Shown here piece by piece: positions 1-9,401 of a DNA stretch of 64,000 bases. Each line of letters starts with the position of its first letter. Within the stretch, counting starts at the first letter, position 1. Under the pieces are notes generated by a model. It saw only the letters and a list, made by a program, of their open reading frames with translations. It had not been told where the DNA came from and did no database searches. A program made the position numbers and the translations under genes. Origin of the DNA: Cognatundibacterium aquatile (GTDB lineage: Bacteria; Pseudomonadota; Gammaproteobacteria; Burkholderiales; Burkholderiaceae_D); contig NZ_JACOFT010000002.1 in NCBI RefSeq assembly GCF_014699135.1, forward strand, positions 558,001 through 622,000, given 5' to 3'.

Positions 1-1146
1 TCCTTGCTGAAACCCAATCCGGCTCTTGCGACCGAATCGGAAGCATTGGGTCTGGCAGTCAGAGAAGCGAATAATGAGCCTGAATTAAATCAGGTTGCCA
101 GCCGCCTGAAGCAACTTTGCTTTCAGATTGAACTACAAAGCGGCGACAGCGCTGAGCAACATGAATTACTGCTGCGTTTATTCGATTTGTTACTGACGAA
201 TATTCACGATCTGCTCGACAACGACAACTGGCTGCGCGGTCAGATTGAAGTCGTGCAAAATCTGATTTCCGGCCCGATAGATCATCGCGCACTGCAGGAA
301 GCAACCCGCAACCTGAAAGACGTCATCTACAAACAGGGCGTGCTTAAAAATAGTATTGATGAGTCGAATACCTCTGTCAAAAATATGATGGCGGCGTTTA
401 TCGACAGACTCAATGCAATGGCAACCAGTGCCGGCGTCTATCAGGACAAGATGGATCTCTACGCAAACAAAATCAGAAACACCAGCGATGCCAACGAAGT
501 CAGCAACATCATTGGCAACATTCTGGATGAAACCCGGGTCGTGCAATCAGAAACCCTGCGCTCACGGGACATCATCGTCGCCGCGCAGAAAGAAGTGACC
601 GAAGCTGCAGAAAAAATTAAAGGTCTCGAAGATAAGCTGGCACAAATGAGTGAACTGGTGCGCGAGGATCAGTTGACAGGCAGCCTGAACCGGCGCGGCA
701 TGGAAGATATTTTTGAGCGTGAAGCTGATCGCGCTGACCGGCGCAGCACGCCGCTTTGCATCGCCATGCTGGATCTGGATAACTTCAAAAAACTCAATGA
801 TACTCACGGCCACAACGCCGGTGACGAAGCGCTGGTGCATCTGGTGCGGGTAGTAAAACAAACCTTGCGCTCCATTGACGTCATCGCCCGCTGGGGCGGT
901 GAAGAATTCATCATTATCATGCCAGAGACCGGCTTAGAAGAAGCAGCCCAGGCGATGGTCAGAGTGCAGCGCGAACTGACCAAGCATTTCTTCACTGCAG
1001 ATGAACAACGCCTGTTTATCACGTTCAGCGCCGGCGTCGCCCTTCGTATGCCGCACGAGGCTCAGGAAACGCTGATCAAACGTGCTGACAAGGCGATGTA
1101 TGAAGCAAAACAATCAGGGAAAAATCGGGTGGTCAAAGCAAACTGA
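1..1146 (+). CDS. Diguanylate cyclase with C-terminal GGDEF domain (5' end may lie outside window)
   Basis: Makes cyclic di-GMP from two GTP. The C-terminal part (about residues 220-380) is a GGDEF domain with active-site GGEEF at residues 298-302 and a product-inhibition I-site R-S-I-D at 289-292, both counted from the TTG at position 4, so an active, feedback-inhibited enzyme is likely. The N-terminal ~180 residues are helical, with a coiled-coil-like stretch (about 185-225) before the GGDEF domain. I do not recognise the sensory domain and see no membrane segment. The frame is open to the window edge and the only visible start is that TTG, so the true start may be upstream. A strong terminator follows. 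Domain call is seen directly; the input signal is unknown. Confidence 0.9.
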   Translation, partial: SLLKPNPALATESEALGLAVREANNEPELNQVASRLKQLCFQIELQSGDSAEQHELLLRLFDLLLTNIHDLLDNDNWLRGQIEVVQNLISGPIDHRALQEATRNLKDVIYKQGVLKNSIDESNTSVKNMMAAFIDRLNAMATSAGVYQDKMDLYANKIRNTSDANEVSNIIGNILDETRVVQSETLRSRDIIVAAQKEVTEAAEKIKGLEDKLAQMSELVREDQLTGSLNRRGMEDIFEREADRADRRSTPLCIAMLDLDNFKKLNDTHGHNAGDEALVHLVRVVKQTLRSIDVIARWGGEEFIIIMPETGLEEAAQAMVRVQRELTKHFFTADEQRLFITFSAGVALRMPHEAQETLIKRADKAMYEAKQSGKNRVVKAN

Positions 1147-1172
1147 TACTGATACGCATAAACGAACGAAAC

Positions 1173-1201
1173 AAAAAGGCCGCGATATCGCGGCCTTTTT
1201 T
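1173..1201 (+). terminator. Rho-independent terminator after the diguanylate cyclase gene
   Basis: An 11-base palindromic GC-rich core around GCGATATCGC is flanked by an A-run on the left and a T-run on the right. It sits 27 bases after the GGDEF stop, between convergent genes, and the symmetric A/T flanks would let it work in both directions. Confidence 0.85.
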
Positions 1202-1269
1202 GTATTCATCATATCACTCAGCGGAACAACCCCCCCCTGTTTGTGAGCGCCGCTGCTTTGTGCATCACA

Positions 1270-2019
1270 TTAAGCAATCCGCTTCAAGAAGCCATCCGGT
1301 GCGACCGTGATTTGCAATTTATGTTGCATCGCCTTGTCGATCTCAAACTCAGGATGTGTTTGCAAATATTGACGCACTGCTGTTTTTGGGCTATTTCCCG
1401 GCTGCCATGGGCGGCTGTCGAACACATCTGCCGGAACATCTTCGACAAAGGTATCAAACACTACACAGTAGCTGTCTTTGCTGACCAAAGGTGCATACGC
1501 TTCGAGTTCGGCCAGGACGTGTTCATGGGTGTGATTCGAATCGAGAAAAACGATCACTTTTTGCTTATCTTTGGCGGCAGCACGTACTTGCGCGACAATT
1601 TCCGGTGCCACGCTTGAACCTTGCAGCATCGTGATGCGTTTCGACATCGGGTGCTCCAGTATCGCCTGCTTATTGTGTTCGCGAATATCGATATCAATGC
1701 CCAGAACGCGTGCATCGGGGTTGCCGCCACATGCAGCAATCAGCTCCAGCATAGACGCAGAAAAAATGATGGAGCCGCCATGCGCAATACCTGTCTCAAT
1801 GACCAGATCAGGCTGCACCGTCCACATCAGTTCCTGCATCGCCAGTATGTCGATGGGATTCTGGATGATAGGACGTCCCAGCCACGAAAAATTATATACA
1901 TACTGTTTGCGCATGCTCTGCTCCAGCCAGTCGCGGGACTGCGCCTGAAACGCATGGTCTTGCCCAAGTTGTTCTATGCGCGCTGCGCGTTCGGCTTCAA
2001 ATTGCTGAATAGGGTTCAT
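1270..2019 (-). CDS. CmcI-like (cephalosporin hydroxylase family) protein, probable sugar methyltransferase
   Basis: A 249-residue class I SAM-methyltransferase-like fold related to the CmcI/cephalosporin hydroxylase and rhamnosyl O-methyltransferase group. The cofactor-site motif VIETGIAHGGS and the acidic LGIDIDIRE stretch are visible, followed by FLDSNHTHEHV typical of the family. Despite the family name, members in polysaccharide loci are usually thought to methylate sugars. The ATG at 2019 is chosen because it overlaps the upstream SDR stop as ATGA and gives the family N-terminus MNPIQQFE. It is the last gene of the leftward sugar cluster and faces the diguanylate cyclase gene. Sugar O-methylation is inferred from context; the substrate is unknown. 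Confidence 0.75.
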   Translation of the reverse strand: MNPIQQFEAERAARIEQLGQDHAFQAQSRDWLEQSMRKQYVYNFSWLGRPIIQNPIDILAMQELMWTVQPDLVIETGIAHGGSIIFSASMLELIAACGGNPDARVLGIDIDIREHNKQAILEHPMSKRITMLQGSSVAPEIVAQVRAAAKDKQKVIVFLDSNHTHEHVLAELEAYAPLVSKDSYCVVFDTFVEDVPADVFDSRPWQPGNSPKTAVRQYLQTHPEFEIDKAMQHKLQITVAPDGFLKRIA

Positions 2020-2840
2020 GGTGTCTCGCAATAGTGTGAGTAAAGGGTAGGCAAATCCGTTGCCAGTTCGTGGTGAGACGCGCCGCAAAGCGCATGTAAT
2101 TTTGCAACGTTCATGTTGGGAAACAAGATATCTGGCGCATTGTTTTGAAATTTGCAGCGTACTCCTTGCCTCTGTAAGATGCTGGCGATTTCGGCATTTG
2201 ACACATTGCAGCCGCTGGCCAGATTATAAATTCCTGCTTCGCCGTGTTGTGCAATGATGGGCAGACAGCGCACCACATCCTGTACCGCGATGTAATCTTT
2301 TTGCGATTGCGGCGAACTGCGGAAGACAACACATTTGTCTTTGGCTGCTGATGTCAGCACTTCGGACAAAAAATTCTGCGTTGGCATATGTAATCCATAG
2401 ACATTCGATAAGCGCACGATCCGGACATCGCGCTGACTATTCAGACACAAGCTTTCGCCCATCAGCTTGGAAATGTTATACAGATCGCCGGAAACGTGGG
2501 AGCGTACCTGTAACGCCGCCCCCTCATCCGTCGTGCTTGCCCCGGCATATACCCGCGTACTGGATAAGTAAGTCAAGCTCAGAAAAGAAGCCTGTTGCAA
2601 TACGTTCGACAACAATGCGACATGCGCTTCCACAGTGTCATACGGCCGCTGACGAAAATCTGCCGTCAGACCAGCGCAGTAAAAGACGTGTCCGAGATCG
2701 CGTTGAAACAAGCTCACATCATCGCGCAACGGCACATCGCAGGTCCAGCCAAGACTGCGCAATTGCGCCTGCAAATGCCGCCCGACAAATCCATGACCGC
2801 CAATCAGAGTGGCATGCATCGCTGCGGTCGGCACGCTCAT
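2016..2840 (-). CDS. NAD-dependent epimerase/dehydratase (extended SDR) of nucleotide-sugar type
   Basis: A 274-residue extended short-chain dehydrogenase. The nucleotide-binding glycine motif GGHGFVG is at residues 14-20 and the catalytic Tyr/Lys pair in YNISK at 121-125, preceded by the SST active-site serine region (TYLSSTRVY). Such enzymes reduce, epimerise or dehydrate nucleotide sugars in the cytoplasm. Here a plausible role is 4-keto reduction, finishing the sugar begun by RfbF/RfbG. Both ends overlap neighbours by ATGA, so translation is coupled to the acyltransferase upstream and the CmcI-like gene downstream; this supports the ATG at 2840. The exact reaction cannot be read from sequence. 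Confidence 0.8.
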   Translation of the reverse strand: MSVPTAAMHATLIGGHGFVGRHLQAQLRSLGWTCDVPLRDDVSLFQRDLGHVFYCAGLTADFRQRPYDTVEAHVALLSNVLQQASFLSLTYLSSTRVYAGASTTDEGAALQVRSHVSGDLYNISKLMGESLCLNSQRDVRIVRLSNVYGLHMPTQNFLSEVLTSAAKDKCVVFRSSPQSQKDYIAVQDVVRCLPIIAQHGEAGIYNLASGCNVSNAEIASILQRQGVRCKFQNNAPDILFPNMNVAKLHALCGASHHELATDLPTLYSHYCETP

Positions 2841-3325
2841 TCACGCCACCCGACCCGGCGTAAAGGAACGCCGACATTAATCGAAAAGGCCGGCACCTCA
2901 GAGCGCACGACAGAACCCGCGCCAATGACACAACCCTGCCGCAGCACAGCGCCATCAAGAATCACGCAATTAGCACCGATCCAGACATCATCTTCAATCA
3001 CAATACCGCCCTTGCTTGGCAAGAAACCCTGCTGATTGATCCGTCGGCTTTTATCCTGATACGCATGATTGACGGGGGCAAAAGTACAGTTTGCCGCAAT
3101 CGCCACATCGTTGCCGATGCGAATGCCATTGCCTGTGTAGAGCACGCAACCGGAATTAATCGTGGTGCGCTCTCCGATCACGACATCACCGCTGCCGCCC
3201 GCAGGTTTGAATTTGACAAAGCTATCGATACTGGACAACGCACCGATAACGATGCGGGTGCCACGCACAGAATCTTCAATATCTGCCAGCTGGGAAATAC
3301 GCGCATCGGGATGAATCTCGATCAC
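2837..3325 (-). CDS. Left-handed beta-helix (hexapeptide repeat) acyltransferase, WbbJ/maltose acetyltransferase type
   Basis: A 162-residue LbH acyltransferase, probably moving an acetyl or other acyl group from CoA to a sugar. Hexapeptide repeats are visible as runs such as IRIGNDVAIAANCTF and IEDDVWIGANCVILDGAV, with the family histidine in NHAYQDKS. I choose a GTG start at 3325 rather than the further-upstream ATG at 3385. AAAGGAG lies six bases before the GTG, and this leaves an 11-base gap after the methyltransferase stop instead of a 49-base overlap. The stop overlaps the SDR start by ATGA. In context it likely decorates the sugar made by this cluster. Confidence 0.82.
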   Translation of the reverse strand: MIEIHPDARISQLADIEDSVRGTRIVIGALSSIDSFVKFKPAGGSGDVVIGERTTINSGCVLYTGNGIRIGNDVAIAANCTFAPVNHAYQDKSRRINQQGFLPSKGGIVIEDDVWIGANCVILDGAVLRQGCVIGAGSVVRSEVPAFSINVGVPLRRVGWRE

Positions 3326-3336
3326 AATAAACTCCT

Positions 3337-4563
3337 TTACAGAAGATGCAATTGTGGAATAGCGACGACAAAACGGGCATTCCATTCTTTGACGGCAGCC
3401 AGATCATGCATGATTTCTTCCTGCAAATTCCACGGCAAAATCAGAATTCTGTCAGGTTTGTCGGCCAGCAAATGCGCCAGACTGACAATCGGAATCCGGC
3501 TACCGGGAAGAAACTTACCCTGCTTGTGCGGATTAATATCCACCACATAAGGTAATAAGTCAGGCCGGATGCCGGAAAAATTCAGCAAGGTGTTTCCTTT
3601 GGCAGCAGCACCGTAGGCAGCAACGCACAGATTCTGGCGTTTGCAATCGAGCAGGAACTCCAACAAATCAAATTTCGCCTGCTCAGCCCTGCTTTGCACA
3701 TCACGGTAAAACGGCAGCGCATTCATACCGGCATCACGTTCTTTCGCCAGAATATCGCCAACGCCAGGCTGCACGGCTCTGGCTTTTACATCGGCACGTT
3801 GCGCCAGCACACGCAAACTGCCGCCATGTGTAGGCCACTCCTGCACATCAATGATCTGCAGACCATTGCGCTCGAATATCGTTTGCACCGCATGCAAAGA
3901 CAAATACGAATAATGCTCGTGATACGCGGTATCAAACTGATTTTGCTGCACCATGTTGAGCAGATGCGGAAACTCAAAACTAGCAACACCTGCGGGTTTT
4001 AACAACAGTGCAAATCCTGCGACAAAGTCATTAATATCAGGCACATGTGCCAGCACATTGTTGGCCACGGTCAGATCTGCCGCCTGCCCTTGCACGACCA
4101 GTTCCGCAGCAAGCTCACACCCGAAAAAGCGCTCAACTACCGGAATGCATTTGGCTCGCGCAGCATTGGCGGTGCTCTGCGTAGGCTCAATACCCAGACA
4201 GGGAATGCCTGCCGCCTGAACGTATTGCAACAGATAGCCATCATTCGCGGCAACTTCCACCACCAGACTCTGGGAATCAAGCGCCAGTTGCGCGCGCATG
4301 GTCGTGACAAATTGTTCGGCGTGACGCAACCAACTCGACGAACATGAGCTGAAATAAGCATAGTCGGCATCAAACAGATTTTCACGTCCGGTAAAATCCA
4401 GCGTCTGTACCAGCCAGCATGCATCGCACACCATCAGTGTCAATGGCAGCCAGACTTCAGCCTGATGCAAGGCTTCCGCAGTCAGGTAAGCATTCGACGG
4501 CGGCGCGCTCCCCAGATCCAGAAAAGGCTGTGTCAGAGCCTGACCACAATGCCGACATTTCAT
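3337..4563 (-). CDS. SAM-dependent sugar C-methyltransferase (TylC3/NovU-like)
   Basis: A 408-residue enzyme of the three-domain nucleotide-sugar C-methyltransferase family. The N-terminal zinc-binding domain has paired cysteines (C3/C6 and C46/C49). The central SAM domain carries VEVAANDG near residue 103 and NNVLAHVPD. The C-terminal domain has the AYGAAAKG motif near residue 318. Family members add a methyl branch next to the keto group of a 4-keto-6-deoxy nucleotide sugar, here presumably the RfbG product. The start overlaps the epimerase stop (ATGA at 4563-4560). The methylated carbon (C3 or C5) cannot be read from sequence; C3 is usual. Confidence 0.85.
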   Translation of the reverse strand: MKCRHCGQALTQPFLDLGSAPPSNAYLTAEALHQAEVWLPLTLMVCDACWLVQTLDFTGRENLFDADYAYFSSCSSSWLRHAEQFVTTMRAQLALDSQSLVVEVAANDGYLLQYVQAAGIPCLGIEPTQSTANAARAKCIPVVERFFGCELAAELVVQGQAADLTVANNVLAHVPDINDFVAGFALLLKPAGVASFEFPHLLNMVQQNQFDTAYHEHYSYLSLHAVQTIFERNGLQIIDVQEWPTHGGSLRVLAQRADVKARAVQPGVGDILAKERDAGMNALPFYRDVQSRAEQAKFDLLEFLLDCKRQNLCVAAYGAAAKGNTLLNFSGIRPDLLPYVVDINPHKQGKFLPGSRIPIVSLAHLLADKPDRILILPWNLQEEIMHDLAAVKEWNARFVVAIPQLHLL

Positions 4564-5123
4564 ACGCTCACTCCCTCAAAATCATCATCCAGCAACAGCC
4601 ACTGCCGGTCTTTGTCAGACATCGCCGTCACCGGCAAAGGCCAGCCTATCGCCAGCCGCTCGTCAAACACATTCAAGCCCATTTCCGCCGTCGGCTGATA
4701 GGCGTGACTATGGCAATACAACATTTCCACATGATCTGTGAGTGTCTGAAAACCATGCGCAAACCCTTGTGGTATCAGGAATGAGCGCTTATTCTCGGCA
4801 GACAGCACTTCGGCATGCCATTGCAAAAACGTAGGGGAATCTTTACGCAGATCGACGGCGACATCCCAGACCGCGCCTTGCAGACAGGTAATCAGTTTCA
4901 TTTCAGCGTGCGGAGGCAATTGCAAATGCAAGCCGCGCACACTGCCCTTTTCCAGCGTCTGTGTGTGATTCACTTGCGCGACACCCTGCGTCCAACCGAA
5001 TTCCACCAGCTCTTCGGCGCAAAACAGGCGCTGAAAATAGCCGCGCGCATCCGCCAGCGGCCGACGCTGCAAGAGCGACAAACCGATGATCGGTGTCGTC
5101 AACAGTTCAAATCGTTGTGCCAT
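4560..5123 (-). CDS. rfbC: dTDP-4-dehydrorhamnose 3,5-epimerase-like cupin (RmlC/RfbC family)
   Basis: A 187-residue RmlC-family cupin that epimerises 4-keto-6-deoxy nucleotide sugars at C3 and/or C5. The catalytic His region SVRGLH (His66), the substrate Lys (Lys76), IPQGFAHGF and the FDERLAIGWP segment (153-162) are all visible. It sits with CDP-sugar genes rather than rmlA/B/D, so it may act on CDP- instead of dTDP-linked sugar and may be a mono-epimerase. It overlaps the C-methyltransferase by ATGA, and the unusual 212-base gap lies upstream. The family is clear; substrate and stereochemistry are inferred. Confidence 0.85.
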   Translation of the reverse strand: MAQRFELLTTPIIGLSLLQRRPLADARGYFQRLFCAEELVEFGWTQGVAQVNHTQTLEKGSVRGLHLQLPPHAEMKLITCLQGAVWDVAVDLRKDSPTFLQWHAEVLSAENKRSFLIPQGFAHGFQTLTDHVEMLYCHSHAYQPTAEMGLNVFDERLAIGWPLPVTAMSDKDRQWLLLDDDFEGVSV

Positions 5124-5335
5124 ACATTTTTATCTTCATCAGCCCGACATTCACTATCCTGATTTGGCGTTATCGCTGCCTGTTTTCATATACTCCCCCC
5201 ACTTTTGAGAAATTTCCCTCTCATCTCCTTGAAAACAAAGGAGCTTAAAATATACCCGGGGGAGTATATAGAAGCCATTTTCCTGCTTTTTTCCTCTTTC
5301 TACTTACCTTTGCACCGGATTTTCTGGCAGCGTCC
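5124..5335 (-). promoter_or_regulatory. Structured AT-rich gap inside the sugar cluster (nested inverted repeats)
   Basis: This 212-base gap separates rfbG from rfbC in an otherwise overlapping gene string. A perfect 12-base inverted repeat, ATATACTCCCCC at 5188-5199 and its complement at 5258-5269, encloses a second stem (CTCCTT at 5225-5230, AAGGAG at 5238-5243). Two Shine-Dalgarno-like sites (AAGGAG and GGGGGGAG on the minus strand) lie within or beside the stems. Two tiny coupled open frames exist here (see findings). It could be a leader or attenuator, a processing site, or a remnant of a lost gene; I cannot tell which. Confidence 0.45.
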
Positions 5336-6436
5336 TTATTCTGTACCGAGTAAAAATGCGTCCAGATCGCGCTCGCACAAATCGCTGGCACTCACGCCTT
5401 GCTCAAAATCGCGATACCAGCACATCGTTCGGCGCACCGCGCTCTGCAAATCCCAGCGTGCGCGTATGCCCAGTTCACACCGAGCCTTGCTGACATCCAG
5501 CGCCAGCAAACCTGCTTCATGCGGACCAATGATGTCGTGAGCGAAATCGACCTCTCCGCCACCATAAGCGCCCTGCGCCAGTTCAACAACTTCACGCACG
5601 GTGGCAACTTCGTCCGGCCCAAAATTCCAGGCTTCGCCCAGCCCCGGCAAATGGTAAGCCCGTTGCGCCAGGGTCAGATAAGCCGAGACGGGCTCCAGTA
5701 CATGCTGCCACGGCCGCACCGACTCTGGCCTACGAATCTGCAGACGTTCATGCCTTTGCCATGCACGCACTGCATCCGGCAACAAGCGATCTTCCGACCA
5801 GTCACCGCCACCGATCACATTACCCGCTCTGGCGACCGCAACCGTCACGCCCTGCTCTGCCAGAAATGCCGAGCGATAACCAGCGATTACTAATTCAGAA
5901 GCAGCTTTACTCGCGCTGTACGGATCATGGCCGCCCAACTCTGCTGTCTCTGGATACGGCGTCAGTAACTCGCGGTTACGATAGACTTTATCGGTCGTCA
6001 CCATCAGCGCCACGCGAACGCTGTCGACGCCGCGCAAAGCATCCAGCACGTTGGCGGTGCCCATCACATTACTGGAGAAAGTATCGAGCGGGTCTTTATA
6101 ACTTGGCCGCACCAGCGCCTGCGCCGCCAGATGCAAAACGATTTCCGGCTGACTTTCGGCCACAATCTGACGCACCAGCGCAGCATCGCGGATATCACCG
6201 ATATGACTTTGCATGCGCCCGGCCAATCCCAGCGCATCGAATAAATCCGGCGAGGTACGCGGTGCCAGCGCCAGTCCAGTCACCGTCGCGCCCATACGCA
6301 GCAACCAGAATGCCAGCCATGCGCCCTTAAAACCGGTGTGCCCGGTCAGCAAGACCCGCCGCCCCTGCCAGAAGCTGGGTTCAGGTGCAGGAAATGCGCT
6401 GATTGCCCCAGGACTGACTACGCTGGTATTTACCAT
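5336..6436 (-). CDS. rfbG: CDP-glucose 4,6-dehydratase
   Basis: Converts CDP-glucose to CDP-4-keto-6-deoxyglucose, the branch point of CDP-deoxysugar pathways. A 366-residue extended SDR with TGHTGFKG at residues 31-38, the active-site VTTDKVY, YSASK at 173-177 and the [11 protein letters not shown] block typical of RfbG. I choose the ATG at 6436, which overlaps the rfbF stop by seven bases (ATGGTAA). A longer frame from 6466 would overlap by 37 bases. No rfbH (3-dehydrase) follows, unlike Salmonella/Yersinia abequose and paratose loci, so the C3 hydroxyl is probably kept. Confidence 0.93.
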   Translation of the reverse strand: MVNTSVVSPGAISAFPAPEPSFWQGRRVLLTGHTGFKGAWLAFWLLRMGATVTGLALAPRTSPDLFDALGLAGRMQSHIGDIRDAALVRQIVAESQPEIVLHLAAQALVRPSYKDPLDTFSSNVMGTANVLDALRGVDSVRVALMVTTDKVYRNRELLTPYPETAELGGHDPYSASKAASELVIAGYRSAFLAEQGVTVAVARAGNVIGGGDWSEDRLLPDAVRAWQRHERLQIRRPESVRPWQHVLEPVSAYLTLAQRAYHLPGLGEAWNFGPDEVATVREVVELAQGAYGGGEVDFAHDIIGPHEAGLLALDVSKARCELGIRARWDLQSAVRRTMCWYRDFEQGVSASDLCERDLDAFLLGTE

Positions 6437-7200
6437 GTTCGCCACGGCGCCTGCCCTGATTGCCACAAATCTTCCAACAGATTTTTCTCGCGCAGCGTAT
6501 CCATGGGCTGCCAGAAACCAGCGTGTTCGTAGGCCATGAGTTGCTGCTGTTGCGCTAATCTGGCCAAGGGTTCCGCTTCCCAGCTGACGCTGTCGTCACC
6601 AATAAAATCGAGCACTTTGGGAGACAGCACAAAATAACCACCATTAATCCAGCCGCCATCGCCGCGAGGTTTTTCCGTAAAACCGGCGACCTGATCGCCG
6701 TCACGCTCCAGCGCACCGTAGCGCCCCGGTGGTAATACCGCCGTGACAGTTGCGAGCTTGCCGTGATTTTTATGAAATGCGATTGAGGCAGCGATATCGA
6801 GGTCAGACACACCATCGCCATAAGTAAAGCAAAATGCTTCCTCGTCTTGTACATAGCGCGCCACACGTTTGAGCCGCCCGCCTGTCATCGTGTCTTCGCC
6901 GGTATCCACCAGCGTGACCTTCCAGGGTTCGGCATGTCTTTCGTGCACTTCCATGCGATTGTGCTGCATATCGAAGGTGACGTCCGACATGTGCAAAAAG
7001 TAGTTCGCAAAATACTCTTTGATCAGATAGCCTTTATAGCCGCAGCAGATCACAAATTCATTCACCCCATGTGCCGAATAGCTCTTCATGATGTGCCACA
7101 AAATCGGATGGCCGCCGATTTCTATCATCGGCTTCGGCTTCAGATGGGTTTCTTCTGATATCCGCGTTCCCAGACCACCGGCCAGAATCACTGCTTTCAT
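6430..7200 (-). CDS. rfbF: Glucose-1-phosphate cytidylyltransferase
   Basis: Makes CDP-glucose from CTP and glucose-1-phosphate, the first committed step to CDP-deoxysugars. A 256-residue nucleotidyltransferase with the N-terminal [11 protein letters not shown] signature (from residue 8), [10 protein letters not shown], and [10 protein letters not shown] metal-binding and sugar-site segments. The ATG at 7200 is chosen because it overlaps the glycosyltransferase stop as ATGA and gives the canonical MKAVILAGG start. Directly coupled to rfbG downstream. Confidence 0.95.
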   Translation of the reverse strand: MKAVILAGGLGTRISEETHLKPKPMIEIGGHPILWHIMKSYSAHGVNEFVICCGYKGYLIKEYFANYFLHMSDVTFDMQHNRMEVHERHAEPWKVTLVDTGEDTMTGGRLKRVARYVQDEEAFCFTYGDGVSDLDIAASIAFHKNHGKLATVTAVLPPGRYGALERDGDQVAGFTEKPRGDGGWINGGYFVLSPKVLDFIGDDSVSWEAEPLARLAQQQQLMAYEHAGFWQPMDTLREKNLLEDLWQSGQAPWRTW

Positions 7201-9401
7201 TGCGCATTCTCCTTGCAGTAAATCTCCCACATGCCGCGATAGGCTTTTTCAACATCGCGGGCAAAACCTGGCTCATCCATCAATGGAGAGGCTTCCATCT
7301 CGGCGCGCAGCGTCTGCCGTAAATGCACAAGGCCATCAACATCATGGGCGAGGATCAGCGCTTTCTGCGCATATTCCATTTCGGTTTGTGCCACCCATTC
7401 GTCGCGGCTCATCCCCCTTAATACGCTGGCACCAATTCGTCCGACGGATGGACGATCAGCCAGCGTAATGAAAGGAATACCCATATAAATACTCTCCAGC
7501 AGCGTCGTGCCGGAATTATGCGGAAAACAATCGAGGCCGATATCAATTTGCTTCAAGACTTCCCATGATGGGCTGGTAAAACCGATCTCCAACCTTGAAC
7601 GGTCGATACCATATTGCATGAAACGCGAAGCCATTTCATCCTGCACTTTGACGTCTTTAAAGTCGCCGCTATTAATAATCAGGCGGGAATTCGGCATCGC
7701 GTCCAGTATCGCTGACCACACCTTCACAACCTTATGATTGATACGGACTGAGCGCGACAGGCTACCAAAAGTAATCACGCCCGTTTCCAGCACAGGCGGT
7801 GGCACCAGCTCCGCTTTACGTACATCCGGACGATAGGTATACGCTGGGCCATCCAGACACCAGACTTTTTCAGAAAACAGGTGAGCGCAGTTATCAGTAA
7901 CCGTAGCTTTGTCCGTCAGGTAATAATCAATCGCGGTCAAACCCGTGGTGTAGCCGTATTCCAGCCAATGCAGCGAAACCGGCGCAGGTTTGCGCGCAAA
8001 GACACCCAGTCGGTTACTGTTGGTGTGCCCCGCAACATCAATCAACACATCAATACCATCTGCGCGGATACGTTCTGCCAGTTCTGCATCGGTCATTTCG
8101 CGGGTGTAGATCCAGTGATCAACCGACTTTTTGTAATATTCCGTTGTTTCATCTTCAAACGGCGGATTCGCATACGCATAAACTTCGACCTGACTCTTAT
8201 CGTGCTTTTCCAGCAAAGGCAGCAGAAAATATTTACAGACCTGGTTATAAAACGCCTGCGCGACATACCCGACCTTCAAACGTTTATTTGGATCGCGTAC
8301 GTTATCAAAAGGACGCCAGAAGACTTTATTTGGCAAACCAAAACGCTGATCGAAATCCTGATATGCGCCAAAAATGGCTTCTGCGGGTAAATCGGGGTGG
8401 TAATTTAAGCAGAACAGCAAATTGCTGAATATTTTGCGATTAAACGAAGACTGCGAGTCTTTTTTAAATGACAGCGCCCGCATATAGGCCTCAATCGCAG
8501 GATCGAGATGATTAGCCTCGCGCAGGGCATCGCCGTAGCCACCCCAGAATTCCGGGATATTCGCGCAACGATCCATCGCTTCATTACCGCATTCAATCGC
8601 ACGCTGCACCTCGCCATTCTGTCTCAGGGCATCGATCAGGTTCGGATACACCTGAATCAGATCAGGCTGCAATTCCAGTGCAGTATAAAAACACTTGATG
8701 CCCTCGCTGTATTGATTATTCTCACGATATGCCAGGCCTAAATTATTGTGAACATAAGCAAGACCGGGATTAAGACGTACCGCAATCTGCAAAGTATCTA
8801 CGGCAGCCTGCGTCTGCCCTATCATGCGCAAGGCATTGCCAAGATTATTCTGTGCCACCACCATCGCCGGATCAATTGAGACGGCTTTCCGTAAATAAGT
8901 AGCTGCCTCGGCACAACGCTCCAAAGATATCAGCGCGTTACCAATATTCGCCAGCACATGAGGATTGTTCGGCAATAGCGCCACGGCGTGTTGAAGCGCT
9001 TCGTAGGCTTCGGGATATTTCCCCTGTTCCAGGCGGCTGATGCCAAGGTAATCCCAGGCAATACCATCTTTTGGATTAAATCCGGTCAGCCACAGGCTGG
9101 CAATTTCCATTTGTTCATATGAACGACTCTGTATATACCGATTAAGAACCTGATAATAAGCATGCTTATCTGCGTTGAATTGCTGCGCGCCCGAAAACGC
9201 TTTTTGTAAAAAAAGTAGCGATTCCTCATTCAAGCCGCCTTCAAAAGCTAATTTGGCGAGAAAGTAATTGGCATCCTGATGCAAAGGATATTGCTGAACA
9301 ATCCGGAGACAGAGTGCTTTCGCTTTTTCTGCCTGATTAGCCTTATACAAAGCCTTTGCTTCTTTAAATGCATTTCCGGGGTGCAAGCCGACTTTACTCA
9401 T
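7197..9401 (-). CDS. TPR-SPINDLY family glycosyltransferase (O-GlcNAc-transferase-like, GT41), candidate flagellin glycosyltransferase
   Basis: A 734-residue cytoplasmic protein. About residues 1-330 are tandem TPR repeats (blocks such as [16 protein letters not shown] and [20 protein letters not shown]). About 370-734 form the GT41 catalytic region, including HLFSEKVW and the donor-binding segment [10 protein letters not shown] followed by [14 protein letters not shown] (628-662). This architecture modifies Ser/Thr of proteins, with TPRs binding the target. It heads the leftward sugar cluster and is divergent from flagellin, so flagellin is the prime candidate target. The donor is probably the nucleotide sugar made by the genes it is coupled to. 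The fold is certain; target and donor are inferred. Confidence 0.85.
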   Translation of the reverse strand: MSKVGLHPGNAFKEAKALYKANQAEKAKALCLRIVQQYPLHQDANYFLAKLAFEGGLNEESLLFLQKAFSGAQQFNADKHAYYQVLNRYIQSRSYEQMEIASLWLTGFNPKDGIAWDYLGISRLEQGKYPEAYEALQHAVALLPNNPHVLANIGNALISLERCAEAATYLRKAVSIDPAMVVAQNNLGNALRMIGQTQAAVDTLQIAVRLNPGLAYVHNNLGLAYRENNQYSEGIKCFYTALELQPDLIQVYPNLIDALRQNGEVQRAIECGNEAMDRCANIPEFWGGYGDALREANHLDPAIEAYMRALSFKKDSQSSFNRKIFSNLLFCLNYHPDLPAEAIFGAYQDFDQRFGLPNKVFWRPFDNVRDPNKRLKVGYVAQAFYNQVCKYFLLPLLEKHDKSQVEVYAYANPPFEDETTEYYKKSVDHWIYTREMTDAELAERIRADGIDVLIDVAGHTNSNRLGVFARKPAPVSLHWLEYGYTTGLTAIDYYLTDKATVTDNCAHLFSEKVWCLDGPAYTYRPDVRKAELVPPPVLETGVITFGSLSRSVRINHKVVKVWSAILDAMPNSRLIINSGDFKDVKVQDEMASRFMQYGIDRSRLEIGFTSPSWEVLKQIDIGLDCFPHNSGTTLLESIYMGIPFITLADRPSVGRIGASVLRGMSRDEWVAQTEMEYAQKALILAHDVDGLVHLRQTLRAEMEASPLMDEPGFARDVEKAYRGMWEIYCKENAQ

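Noticed and set aside
2351-2863. A 170-codon plus-strand frame
   Set aside because: Antisense to the SDR gene, Arg/Ser/His-rich and featureless.
5761-6330. A 189-codon open frame on the plus strand
   Set aside because: Lies wholly antisense to rfbG, is rich in Arg/Pro/Ala as expected for an antisense shadow, and shows no recognisable domain.
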